A DNA stretch of 64,000 nucleotides from JAYWDA01 sp043747555 (GCA_043747555.1 JAYTOY010000020.1:62001-126000), one strand, 5' to 3'. Shown: positions 26,333-34,133, counted from the first letter of the stretch. A program made the numbers and translations. The notes: a model not told the origin generated them from the sequence alone.

Positions 26333-27595
26333 ATGATTATAGAAAACCTTTTCGACAGCCATACTCATTTTCTAGCCACTGGCGAAGTTCTTTCTGGACT
26401 CAATCTTAATTCTCTAAAATCAATCGACGACCTTTCCAAGCTAAATAAAGCACCAGCCTATTTCAGAGGAGAATGGTTCGTTGGCTTCGGTTGGAATGAA
26501 AATTATTTTACCGACCTAACACCGACCCGACAAATTCTGGATTCAGTTTTTCCAGACACGCCAGTATTTTTTTCAAGAGCCGATGGTCACACCTCTTGGG
26601 TCAATACCTGTGCACTTAAGAAATTAAATTTTCAAGACGATGGACAATTATCAGGTTTGCTAAAAGAAAAAGTTCATATTCAAGCTCTTCTGTCATTACC
26701 AAATTATTCAAAAGCACAGAAAAAAGAATTTTTAAAAACCGCCATTGCAAATTATAACCAACAAGGATTTACCCATATTCGCGATATGGGTTCAAATAAA
26801 GAACAGTTTTTAATTGAGCTTGAATTGGAAGAAGCCAAAGAACTTACACTCCATGTTGTTCATAATTTTATTTGTGAAGAAAAAAATGATTTCGAGCGGG
26901 CCTTTCATGAGGCGCAAGCCTGTCAACGGCTTGAAACTCCCCTCTTGAAAGTAGCAGGGTTAAAGTTTTTCTATGATGGATCCTTGGGTTCAGAGACGGC
27001 CCTCTTGTCAATTCCGTACAATGGAAAACCGGTGGGAAATCAGGGTTTAGTGAATTGGTCTATTTCAGATTTAGAAATACTGATGAAAAAAACCTGGCAA
27101 GCTGGCTTCGAAGTTTCTGTCCATACCATTGGTGACGAAGCGGCCCACCAAATTGTGCAAGCCGCGCGAAGAATCTCGGCCAGTGGGGTGGCAGGAGCAT
27201 TAAATTTAGAACATGTAGAAATTTTAAGACCAGAAACAATTCAAGCTATGAAAAGTCTGCACGTTGTCTGTCATATGCAGCCTTGCCATTGGCTATCTGA
27301 TAAAATTTGGTTGAAAGAAAAGCTGGGACCTCTTTATCCCAATGCCTTTCCTTGGGAGAACTTGCGTGCTGCAAAGGTGCTGCTCTGCTTCGGCAGTGAT
27401 TCACCCATCGAGGCTTCAGTTTTGGGGAATAACCTGAAGGCACTTCGCGAAAGTGCACTTCAAGGAATTAAAAAATTTAATGCGGATCCCATTCAGTTTC
27501 ACGTTTCGACGAAATGGCCTCTGAAAGACACTTTTTGCAAATGGAGCGGAGACCAACTGGAAGAAGTCTATTTCTTAGGAAAAAAAATTATCTAA
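26333..27595 (+). CDS. Amidohydrolase family protein (Amidohydro_3/YtcJ-like)
   Basis: A metal-dependent hydrolase of 420 residues. DSHTHF gives the His10-x-His12 metal pair. Further metal-site candidates are VHTIGDEA, the HVEI segment and FGSDSPIEA near the C terminus. The DGSLGSETALL segment is typical of YtcJ-like members. The usual N-terminal beta-sandwich strand set is almost absent, so it is shorter than the roughly 530-residue relatives. Substrate is unknown. The start lies directly beneath a strong hairpin, which may control translation. The last eight bases overlap the convergent unknown gene. Confidence 0.8.
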   Translation: MIIENLFDSHTHFLATGEVLSGLNLNSLKSIDDLSKLNKAPAYFRGEWFVGFGWNENYFTDLTPTRQILDSVFPDTPVFFSRADGHTSWVNTCALKKLNFQDDGQLSGLLKEKVHIQALLSLPNYSKAQKKEFLKTAIANYNQQGFTHIRDMGSNKEQFLIELELEEAKELTLHVVHNFICEEKNDFERAFHEAQACQRLETPLLKVAGLKFFYDGSLGSETALLSIPYNGKPVGNQGLVNWSISDLEILMKKTWQAGFEVSVHTIGDEAAHQIVQAARRISASGVAGALNLEHVEILRPETIQAMKSLHVVCHMQPCHWLSDKIWLKEKLGPLYPNAFPWENLRAAKVLLCFGSDSPIEASVLGNNLKALRESALQGIKKFNADPIQFHVSTKWPLKDTFCKWSGDQLEEVYFLGKKII

Positions 27596-28433
27596 AGGGA
27601 TTACTGAATTCGATCTGCTTGTCCCTCATGTAATAGCCGGCTCCAGCTGTTGCAACGACAGCCGAAATCAACCAAATTTTATTTCGCTCAACCCAGCTGT
27701 CTGTTTTAGCAACGATGGGAGCTGTCGTATTCTCTGCAAGCTTGCGCACGCAAGTTCGATCAAAGGCCACATACATACTTTCTGCCAAGGATTTTTCGAC
27801 ACCTTGGAAAGGTGCTGAAGCTAAACAGCCTCCTGTAACATAAGGGTTGCTGAGGGAAACTTGCGCTTGCAGTTCTTCCAAAGTAGCCCAAGCCGATTTT
27901 GATTGAAAACGAGAGGACACAATTTTCCATTGATACTTTCGCTGTGGTAATAAGAAAATATCTTCTCCGGCTTTGAAGACCAATCCATCAACAAAGATTA
28001 AAAAGCTTTGATCAATTTCCAAACCCAATTTTCCAAGATCTAATTTTTTAGATCCACAAGATGCGGTTGGATGCCAGTAACAATCCAGGGGTCGCCCTGC
28101 CTTGACCCAAAGTTCTTGAAGAAGTTGCCTTTCTTTAGGACTTAATAGGGCCTCAGTCCGCAATTTTTCAAAATTTTTCGAGAAGCTTCGACAGTTTTTT
28201 TTAATCAGGCACTGATCAGCAATTCTAAAAATTTCAGGGCGAGCCTCCTGTTGTTGATAGAACAGCAGGGCGGCTTGCCCAGGCGTCAGAAGATCTTTTC
28301 GCTCCATTAGAATTTCCTGGTAAGTGGCTTCTGACAAACCAGGCGCAGCAACTAGAATAGAGGTTGCCGCGGAAGTTTGAGCAGAAGTTTGTACAGCCAC
28401 CATAAAAAATAAAAGCCCGAGAATAGTATTCAT
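27588..28433 (-). CDS. Unknown exported protein at the end of the Flp/Tad operon
   Basis: A 281-residue protein with a signal peptide (about 1-18, ending TSAQ). Six Cys are scattered through the periplasmic part, including CLIKKNC and a CYWHPTASC pair, and a C-terminal transmembrane helix (about 252-268, KIWLISAVVATAGAGYYM) leaves a short basic tail. It is six bases downstream of the CpaB-like gene and probably co-transcribed with the Flp pilin operon. The layout (periplasmic domain, C-terminal anchor) suits a pilus assembly accessory. No family is recognised. Confidence 0.65.
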   Translation of the reverse strand: MNTILGLLFFMVAVQTSAQTSAATSILVAAPGLSEATYQEILMERKDLLTPGQAALLFYQQQEARPEIFRIADQCLIKKNCRSFSKNFEKLRTEALLSPKERQLLQELWVKAGRPLDCYWHPTASCGSKKLDLGKLGLEIDQSFLIFVDGLVFKAGEDIFLLPQRKYQWKIVSSRFQSKSAWATLEELQAQVSLSNPYVTGGCLASAPFQGVEKSLAESMYVAFDRTCVRKLAENTTAPIVAKTDSWVERNKIWLISAVVATAGAGYYMRDKQIEFSNPFR

Positions 28434-28439
28434 AAAAAC

Positions 28440-28904
28440 CTACCTTTGATAGACAATTGAAAAGTTGTTTTTTATTTCCCTTTGAACAGAGCTTCCACTT
28501 TGCTTTGGATTTTGAACCACCGCCCGGAAAGGTCCTAAATAGTTTTGAATCACAGAGCCTTCGCTTTCAGGAATGAGGGCCGCATAAACCTGAGGATTAA
28601 AAGGCGCTTGGATCACTTTCACCCTGGATGCGACCAGGCGGCGTTTTTTTGTTTCAGTTCCTCCCGTGTACAGATCGACCACTCCTGAATTGCCGATCAA
28701 GGATCCGATTTGCTCAATATTTTCTAGTTCTAATGGAACTAGAATGTAACCTTTTGGAATCATCGTATCTACAGAATCTACCTGTGGGACTTCGCTTGGG
28801 TTTTGCGCCGAATTATTGGACGACGCCACCAAAGCTAAAATTCCAAAGCCAAAAAAAGCCATCAGAAGCCATTTATTTTTTTCGATAAAATTTTTGATGT
28901 TCAT
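28440..28904 (-). CDS. Short CpaB/RcpC-like Flp pilus assembly protein
   Basis: A 154-residue protein. ATG 28904 follows AAGGAGGGG by four bases and starts a short charged N terminus and one transmembrane helix (about 13-28). The periplasmic domain has IPKGYILVPLELENIEQIG and GVVDLYTGG, which resemble the CpaB/RcpC domain, where a Gly-rich 'PGDRVDV' strand follows the 'IPxGMRAV' strand. Typical CpaB proteins are about 250-300 residues and carry an SAF domain before this; there is no room for it here. It overlaps the upstream pilin-like gene by 32 bases. Confidence 0.55.
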   Translation of the reverse strand: MNIKNFIEKNKWLLMAFFGFGILALVASSNNSAQNPSEVPQVDSVDTMIPKGYILVPLELENIEQIGSLIGNSGVVDLYTGGTETKKRRLVASRVKVIQAPFNPQVYAALIPESEGSVIQNYLGPFRAVVQNPKQSGSSVQREIKNNFSIVYQR

Positions 28905-29052
28905 TTTTCCCCTCCTTAGTAAGGTCCATTTTCTCAAACTTGTTTTTTGTAACTGCTAAGTGGGAGGCGATTAAAATTAGAACCATGGCAAGGACTAAAA
29001 TCACGATCGCCGCCTCCACGGCGATTTGACCTCGCGGTAAACGGTGGGCCAT
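28873..29052 (-). CDS. Small pilin-like/TadE-like membrane protein
   Basis: A 59-residue protein. ATG 29052 follows AAGGAG by five bases. The sequence RGQIAVEAAIVILVLAMVL has the Gly-Gln...Glu motif and hydrophobic helix found at the N terminus of Flp pilins and TadE/F proteins, where prepilin peptidase cuts after Gly. A charged tail of about 25 residues follows. It overlaps the TadG-like gene by 52 bases and the CpaB-like gene by 32 bases in other frames, an unusually nested arrangement. It may be a minor pilin. Confidence 0.6.
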   Translation of the reverse strand: MAHRLPRGQIAVEAAIVILVLAMVLILIASHLAVTKNKFEKMDLTKEGKNEHQKFYRKK

Positions 29053-29735
29053 GCGGTCTCCTTTGAATTTATAGTGGTGGAACAACTTTGTGGAAATTCA
29101 CTTTTTGCAGGTAGAAATTGACCCATCGCTTTTTGGCTGATCGTTTTCAGATTCCATGTGAATTGCAGAGCTTGATCCTCAATGAAGTTGCGACTTAAAG
29201 AGTAGGTCGGCGCCAGCGATGGATCGTTTGCTATCACCGAAAGGCTTGTCGGTTTAAATTTAAGATCGGTGACTTCATTAATCATAAAAGCTTTAAAATC
29301 ATTTTTTCGACGCTGACCGATTTGGGCCAATTTTATTTTTAATAAGTTCTGGTCCCAGGCAATTTGCGCATTCGCCATTTTAATCAGTGCCTTTTGCTGC
29401 AAATCCAAAATTTGCCTTTGGGCGTAAATCATATCTAAATGCGCCTTAGCTACAGCGAAGGCGGGGGGATTTGCTGCGACAGCCACGCATCGAAGCTGAG
29501 CAAAATGGTATTGAGTTCGTAAGTGTTGGGCGCGAAGATTCAACTTCAGCAAACTACGTAGTGCGGATTTAACACTTTGCTGAATTTTAAGCTGATCCCG
29601 CAAGCAGATTTGAGTCATCTCCAGATTGGAATCAGAAAAACTTAGAAATAGATAAAGACAAAATCCCACGGCCATCATCAACGGTAAGAAGCTCATAAAA
29701 TGAATGGCCACGAAGCCTTTTTGATCGCCTATCAT
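29001..29735 (-). CDS. TadG-like Flp pilus assembly protein
   Basis: A 244-residue protein with an N-terminal Gly-Phe-Val...Phe signal and transmembrane helix (about 8-32; DQKGFVAIHFMSFLPLMMAVG) and then a helical, Lys/Gln/Ala-rich periplasmic region without the von Willebrand domain of large TadG proteins. The start overlaps the TadE-like stop (ATGA). The assignment rests on position after flp and tadE and on the N-terminal pattern. It could equally be called a pseudopilin-like protein of unknown role. Confidence 0.55.
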   Translation of the reverse strand: MIGDQKGFVAIHFMSFLPLMMAVGFCLYLFLSFSDSNLEMTQICLRDQLKIQQSVKSALRSLLKLNLRAQHLRTQYHFAQLRCVAVAANPPAFAVAKAHLDMIYAQRQILDLQQKALIKMANAQIAWDQNLLKIKLAQIGQRRKNDFKAFMINEVTDLKFKPTSLSVIANDPSLAPTYSLSRNFIEDQALQFTWNLKTISQKAMGQFLPAKSEFPQSCSTTINSKETAWPTVYREVKSPWRRRS

Positions 29736-30088
29736 AGATTTCTTTCAAGCGGCTGCAACAGGGTTCTTTCAAGCCGCATGGCCGGAGTACCAGCCGCTTC
29801 GATTTGAAAAGAAACAACAACCTTCCTAGAATTTTTATCTATTTTTAGATTAGAAGATTCTTTGAAAATTAAAAATGCTTTTGTCTTTTTATTAAATTCA
29901 GATTCACAAACTGATTGAGGTTTTAAAGAAGATAAGCAAAAGAGCAAGTCATTCACCGAATGTCTTGCTGTGAAATAAACCAAACCTCGATAGCCAATCA
30001 TTAGCATCACTGTGAATGAAACCAACGTCACTCCCGAGGTAAAAACAGCTTCGATAAGGGCTTGTCCCTTTTGCTCGCGCAGATTCAT
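29732..30088 (-). CDS. tadE: TadE-like pseudopilin
   Basis: A 118-residue protein starting MNLREQKGQALIEAVF, with the Gly-Gln-Ala-Leu-Ile-Glu signature of TadE/TadF pseudopilins: prepilin peptidase site after Gly, Glu at +5 and a hydrophobic helix (about 16-35). A short soluble domain with strands follows, including two Cys. TadE and TadF are processed like the Flp pilin and are needed for pilus assembly. The start overlaps the flp stop by one base (TAATG). Confidence 0.75.
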   Translation of the reverse strand: MNLREQKGQALIEAVFTSGVTLVSFTVMLMIGYRGLVYFTARHSVNDLLFCLSSLKPQSVCESEFNKKTKAFLIFKESSNLKIDKNSRKVVVSFQIEAAGTPAMRLERTLLQPLERNL

Positions 30089-30378
30089 TAGTTAGATTCC
30101 TGCCCAACACTTGAGTTCTTTTTGCTTGAGCTAGCTCCCGAGTTTTGTAGAAAATCACTGAGATCCTTTTTCTTATAAAGTTTTTCATCGGCTTTTTCAG
30201 CTTTGAGTTGGTAGGACTCTCCACCCAGAGCGCGCGAGATATTGGCATATTGAACGGAAATATTTTGGCCGACCACGCGAACGATTCCAATGGTTGCGAC
30301 GGCGACCAAGGCGACAATGATCAAGTACTCAATCAAACCTTGGCCCTTTGAATTACGAATTAAAAATGGCATTTTCAT
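30088..30378 (-). CDS. flp: Flp-type IVb pilin with extended C-terminal tail
   Basis: Major Flp pilin, 96 residues as translated. A short leader ends in Gly (NSKG), then QGLIEYLIIVALVAVATIGIV is a classic Flp core with Glu at +5 and Tyr at +6. Typical Flp pilins are about 50-70 residues. Here a hydrophilic Lys/Ser/Glu-rich tail of about 45 residues follows the core, ending SSVGQESN. AAGGGGA precedes the ATG by five bases. It is the first gene of a six-gene minus-strand operon. Confidence 0.9.
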   Translation of the reverse strand: MKMPFLIRNSKGQGLIEYLIIVALVAVATIGIVRVVGQNISVQYANISRALGGESYQLKAEKADEKLYKKKDLSDFLQNSGASSSKKNSSVGQESN

Positions 30379-30382
30379 AGAT

Positions 30383-30404
30383 TCCCCTTTTGGTTATGGG
30401 GGGA
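30383..30404 (-). promoter_or_regulatory. Possible ribosome-site-sequestering hairpin upstream of flp
   Basis: On the minus strand TCCCC (30400-30404) can pair with GGGGA (30383-30387), the Shine-Dalgarno of flp, across a twelve-base loop. Five pairs is short, so stability is uncertain. Confidence 0.3.
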
Positions 30405-30441
30405 GCTAATGCAAGGATAGAACCAGAGTTCGGACAGCTTT

Positions 30442-30476
30442 AAAAATAATTGAGGCCCGGATTTAGTCCGAGCCTC
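30442..30476 (-). terminator. Intrinsic terminator of the histone-H1-like gene
   Basis: The minus strand reads GAGGCTCGGA-CTAAA-TCCGGGCCTC, a ten-pair stem with one G-U pair, followed by AATTATTTTTAAA. It starts about 35 bases after the stop codon and lies upstream of the flp operon, insulating the two. Confidence 0.75.
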
Positions 30477-30510
30477 GATAAAAAAATCTTAAATTTAGGA
30501 ACTTGGAAAA

Positions 30511-31044
30511 CTATTTTTTGCCTTTGGCCTTAGGTTTTGCCTTAGCCGCTGGCTTTGATTTAGCTTTTGCGGGAGCTGCCTTGGCTTTAGCTTTTACTGC
30601 GGGCTTGGCCTTAGCGGCCGCTTTTGCCGCTGGCTTTGCTAGCGAAGCTTTTTTAACTTCAACCTTTTTAGGTGCGGCTGTTTTGGCTGGAGCAGCCACT
30701 TTAGCAACAGGAGCAGCTTTGGGCGGAGCAGCCACTTTCGTAGGTGGAGCTGGCTTGGCAGCTTTAATTAAAGCTTTCGCGGCTGACTTTTCTGCGGCTT
30801 TTTGTTCTTTTTGAGCGGTGCGGGCCTCTTGCTTGGCCAATTGTTTTTTGGTTTTACGCAAAGTTAAGATGCGGTCCAAAATTAGAAATGTTTCTTTTTG
30901 TAAATCGTTTTCGAAGATGAAACGGTAGAATCCTTCGATTTCAGGGCTCTGGCGGAATTTTTTAAGGGAAGTTGGGATATTATCAGTCTGAACGAAATCG
31001 ATTGAGCTTCCATCTTTAGACAGTTTTACTTTTTCTGTGGACAT
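30511..31044 (-). CDS. Histone-H1-like Lys/Ala/Pro-rich protein
   Basis: A 177-residue basic protein. ATG 31044 follows GGGAGG by eight bases; the longer frame from 31080 is not favoured. The N-terminal part (about 1-75) is a small folded-looking domain (VKLSKDGSSIDFVQTDNIP, SPEIEGFYRFIFENDLQKE), followed by a short basic helix and a tail of about 95 residues made almost only of Lys, Ala and Pro (AAKAKPA-type repeats). Such tails occur in histone H1-like proteins and AlgP-type regulators and bind DNA nonspecifically. Nucleoid compaction is inferred. It is monocistronic, with its own terminator. Confidence 0.75.
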   Translation of the reverse strand: MSTEKVKLSKDGSSIDFVQTDNIPTSLKKFRQSPEIEGFYRFIFENDLQKETFLILDRILTLRKTKKQLAKQEARTAQKEQKAAEKSAAKALIKAAKPAPPTKVAAPPKAAPVAKVAAPAKTAAPKKVEVKKASLAKPAAKAAAKAKPAVKAKAKAAPAKAKSKPAAKAKPKAKGKK

Positions 31045-31125
31045 AGCAAAATCCTCCCTTTTTTCGAACACTTGTACCATAGTTTCAAGGATTGTAAAGC
31101 GTCAAGCTGATACATAGATAAAGAA

Positions 31126-31153
31126 TTGAATTTCCACGGTAAAGCCATAATAT
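31126..31153 (+). promoter_or_regulatory. Candidate housekeeping promoter of the folD operon
   Basis: TTGAAT (31126-31131), a 16-base spacer and TAATAT (31148-31153) give a fair sigma-70-type match, 24 bases before the folD ATG. AAAGGAGG follows as ribosome site. Confidence 0.45.
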
Positions 31154-31177
31154 TAGGAAGCAAAAAGGAGGCTTTCG

Positions 31178-32038
31178 ATGATACAGCTTCAAGGCAAAGA
31201 TGTTTCTCAAAAGATCCGGCAGCGCTTACAGATTCGGGTTGAAGCTATCAAAGGCAAATTGGGCCGCGCGCCCCGCCTCGATGTTATTTTGGTAGGGGCG
31301 GATGAGGCCAGCCAGGTTTACGTTAAAAATAAGCACATAGCCTGCGAAAAAATAGGGATGGCCTCCGAGGTTCATAACCTGGCATCTGATGTTTCTGAAG
31401 AAGATCTTCTAAACTTGATCCATTCTTTGAATAATAATTCGAAAGTCGATGGCATTTTGGTGCAGCTGCCATTGCCAGCACAAATTTCTTCGCAGAAAGT
31501 TTTGGAAACGATCGCTCCTGAAAAAGATGCGGACGGTTTAACGCCGCTGTCGACGGGTTTTTTATGGTCTTCACAGCCTTGGGTGCGCTCATGCACTCCG
31601 CAAGGGGTGATTCATATTTTAGAACATTATCAAATTCCAATTTCTGGTCAGCATGCTGTCGTTGTGGGTCGCAGCCAAATTGTCGGAAAACCTATGGCTG
31701 CCTTGCTTCTTGAAAAAGATGCGACTGTTTCAATTTGTCATTCAAAAACAAAAAACCTGGAACAGATCACTCAGCTGGGCGATATTGTTGTTGTAGCAGC
31801 GGGGCGGCCGCGATTTTTAGGACGATCTGCTTTTAAAAAAGGAGCTGTTGTTATTGATGTGGGAATTCATGGGACGGGCAGTTTATCTGCTAACAGCAGT
31901 ATTTGTGGAGATGTGAAAGGCGAAGAATTGACTGACTGGGCAGCGGCCTTAACCCCTGTCCCTGGTGGCGTCGGTCCTATGACGATCACTTGTCTGCTTG
32001 AAAATACAGTTTGGCTGGCAGAGCGGAGATTGAAGTGA
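31178..32038 (+). CDS. folD: Bifunctional methylenetetrahydrofolate dehydrogenase/cyclohydrolase FolD
   Basis: Interconverts 5,10-methylene-THF, methenyl-THF and 10-formyl-THF with NADP. The 286 residues contain the catalytic YVKNKHIACEKIGM segment, the LVQLPLP motif, GRSQIVGKPMA (dinucleotide binding) and the C-terminal PVPGGVGPMT. ATG follows AAAGGAGG by seven bases. The stop overlaps the GTG of the Rieske gene, so folD leads a four-gene coupled unit. With thyA and folA elsewhere in the window it supplies one-carbon units for purine and thymidylate synthesis. Confidence 0.97.
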   Translation: MIQLQGKDVSQKIRQRLQIRVEAIKGKLGRAPRLDVILVGADEASQVYVKNKHIACEKIGMASEVHNLASDVSEEDLLNLIHSLNNNSKVDGILVQLPLPAQISSQKVLETIAPEKDADGLTPLSTGFLWSSQPWVRSCTPQGVIHILEHYQIPISGQHAVVVGRSQIVGKPMAALLLEKDATVSICHSKTKNLEQITQLGDIVVVAAGRPRFLGRSAFKKGAVVIDVGIHGTGSLSANSSICGDVKGEELTDWAAALTPVPGGVGPMTITCLLENTVWLAERRLK

Positions 32039-33075
32039 AGTTAGAATTACTAAAAAATGTTTGGTATATGGGGCTGCTTTCTGGCGAATTAAAGCCAGGG
32101 AAAATGCAATCAAGAGTCATCATGAATGAGCCCATTGTTTTTTTTAGAAATCAAAAAAATGAAGTGAAAGCCTTGCGGGATATTTGCCCCCACCGCGGAA
32201 TTCCTTTGTCCTATGGGCAATTAAAAGGGGATGAGGTTGAATGTCCTTATCACGGTTGGAAATTTGATGGAGCAGGTACCTGCACTGAAATTCCTTCCTT
32301 GTGCCCCGGCCAGGATTTAGATTGTCGAAAAATTAAAGTTCGAGCTTTTCCAACCAAAGAGCAACAAGGCATGATCTGGGTGTTTTTCGGCGACAAAGGC
32401 TTTGATGAGTCTTTAGCTCCCCAAATTCCAATGATGCAGGCTTTGCCGCCGGAGGTGCGACCGCAGGTGGCATTAGTCGAAAAGTTCCCCTGCCATATTG
32501 ATCACGCCGTGATTGGGTTGATGGATCCAGCGCATGGGCCCTTTATTCATAAAAGCTTTTTATGGCGTTCCGAGAAAAGTATATTAGAAAAACGCAAAAA
32601 ATTTGGTCCTGTCAATTTTGGCTTTCAAATGTTGCAGCATCAACCCTCGGCGAATTCAAAGGCCTATAAAATTTTAGGCAAAGAAAAAACGACTGAGATC
32701 ACTTTCACCTTACCAAGTGTGCGGGTCGAACATATCCGAGTCGGAATTAAAAATTTATATTCTTTTACAGCGCTAACGCCAATCAGTGATAATGAAACTC
32801 GAATTCACCAATTGCTCTATTGGGATTTAGGTTGGCTGACCTTCTTCCAACCCTTCGTAAAAAAGTTTGCTCAGTTTTTTCTTCATCAAGATATTACTGC
32901 TGTCAGTATGCAGCAGGATGGTTTAAAATATGATCCGTCACTGATGTTGATCAAAGATGCTGATGCTCAAGCAAAATGGTATTATGCTTTGAAAGAGCAG
33001 TGGCTAGCCCATCAAGATGATCCAAAAAAATTCCAAAACCCAGTAAAAGAAACTGAGCTTCGTTGGAGAAGTTGA
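32035..33075 (+). CDS. Rieske [2Fe-2S] oxygenase of the vanillate/pheophorbide type
   Basis: Putative ring-hydroxylating or demethylating oxygenase alpha subunit, 346 residues. Cluster ligands are Cys51-x-His53 and Cys70-x2-His73 (CPHRG and CPYHGW). The mononuclear-iron site is suggested by MDPAHGPFIH with His167 and His172. Start GTG 32035, seven bases after GGAG, overlaps the folD stop; the frame extends upstream to 32011, but that would lie inside folD. Substrate is unknown and no reductase partner is adjacent. Confidence 0.85.
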   Translation: MKLELLKNVWYMGLLSGELKPGKMQSRVIMNEPIVFFRNQKNEVKALRDICPHRGIPLSYGQLKGDEVECPYHGWKFDGAGTCTEIPSLCPGQDLDCRKIKVRAFPTKEQQGMIWVFFGDKGFDESLAPQIPMMQALPPEVRPQVALVEKFPCHIDHAVIGLMDPAHGPFIHKSFLWRSEKSILEKRKKFGPVNFGFQMLQHQPSANSKAYKILGKEKTTEITFTLPSVRVEHIRVGIKNLYSFTALTPISDNETRIHQLLYWDLGWLTFFQPFVKKFAQFFLHQDITAVSMQQDGLKYDPSLMLIKDADAQAKWYYALKEQWLAHQDDPKKFQNPVKETELRWRS

Positions 33076-34133
33076 TCCTTATATTATTTTTGTTTTTGGT
33101 CGGGTTCCAAGTTTCAGCCAGTGAATTTGTATTGCTCGGTGAAATACGATGGCCGACAACAGAAAAAATCCAGAAAACCCGATTTGGGGGAATTTCTGGA
33201 ATCACTTTTCAAAGCAACAAAGTTTTTTTCGTCAGTGACGATCGCGGGCAACTGAATGAACCCCGATTTTATGAATTTCAAATTAAAAAAGATAAAAATA
33301 TTTGGAAACTAGAAGGCGGAAAAGTTCACTTCCTGGGTTTGCCCCCAGATGCAAGTCGCCGGCAGATTTTGGATCTTGAAGCGATTGCGGCGCTACCCAG
33401 TGGGAATTTCATAATTTCCTCGGAAGGTGATAATAATAAAAAGCCAAGAGTTCCTCCACGAATTTTCGAAGTTAGTTTAGACGGCAAGTGGGTTCGTGAT
33501 ATTCTAATGCCTGCGCGAGCTGTCCCTGAAGCTACCGGGCAGCAAAAAATAGGCATTGGTAATAATTTTGGTTTTGAATCAATGGCTGTGTCGGATCAGG
33601 CTCAGAATCTTTATTTTATTTCTGAGCGTCCTCTTATTCAAGATATCGATGTTAAAGACACTTTTAACCAGTTTCGCTTTTATCAGATGAAGCAAAAGCA
33701 GGATCATTTTGAGATTAGCGGTGAGCGACTGGTGCACGGGCCGCCGCCATCTACAGAAGCTGGCGTGGCCCTAGTTCAAGGGTTTTCAGAAATGATAGTA
33801 AAAGATGAACAAAAATTTTTATTACTGGATCGCACATTAAAAATAAATTCAAGTCGCCTTTTGACCTTTGAGTGTCGCCTGATTGAACTGGATGTGGCTA
33901 AGGCCTCGGACACCTCAAAGATTGAAAAACTAACCGAGGCACAAAAATTACAAGCGGCCCAAATCAGCCATGTTCATTCATTAAAATCTGGGGCTTCTGA
34001 GCTGGGCAACTGTGAAGGAATGGCGTTTGGCCCTGGGAACGACGAATATAAGCAGACTTTATGGATCATTACTGATAACAACTTCAGCAAATCAGTCGAC
34101 ACAGTCCTTTATTTTTACGGAGTTAAAAATTGA
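33072..34133 (+). CDS. Exported phytase-like esterase domain protein
   Basis: A 353-residue protein of the 'esterase-like activity of phytase' family (PF13449-like). A signal peptide (ILFLFLVGFQVSAS) precedes a beta-propeller-type fold with GGISGITF, VSDDRGQ, LEAIAALPSGNFIISSEGD and NFGFESMAVS. Start TTG 33072 overlaps the Rieske stop (TTGA) just after GGAGAAG; TTG 33063 is an alternative adding three residues. Secreted or periplasmic phosphate-ester hydrolysis is inferred from the family name, which itself has weak experimental support. Confidence 0.75.
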   Translation: MILILFLFLVGFQVSASEFVLLGEIRWPTTEKIQKTRFGGISGITFQSNKVFFVSDDRGQLNEPRFYEFQIKKDKNIWKLEGGKVHFLGLPPDASRRQILDLEAIAALPSGNFIISSEGDNNKKPRVPPRIFEVSLDGKWVRDILMPARAVPEATGQQKIGIGNNFGFESMAVSDQAQNLYFISERPLIQDIDVKDTFNQFRFYQMKQKQDHFEISGERLVHGPPPSTEAGVALVQGFSEMIVKDEQKFLLLDRTLKINSSRLLTFECRLIELDVAKASDTSKIEKLTEAQKLQAAQISHVHSLKSGASELGNCEGMAFGPGNDEYKQTLWIITDNNFSKSVDTVLYFYGVKN

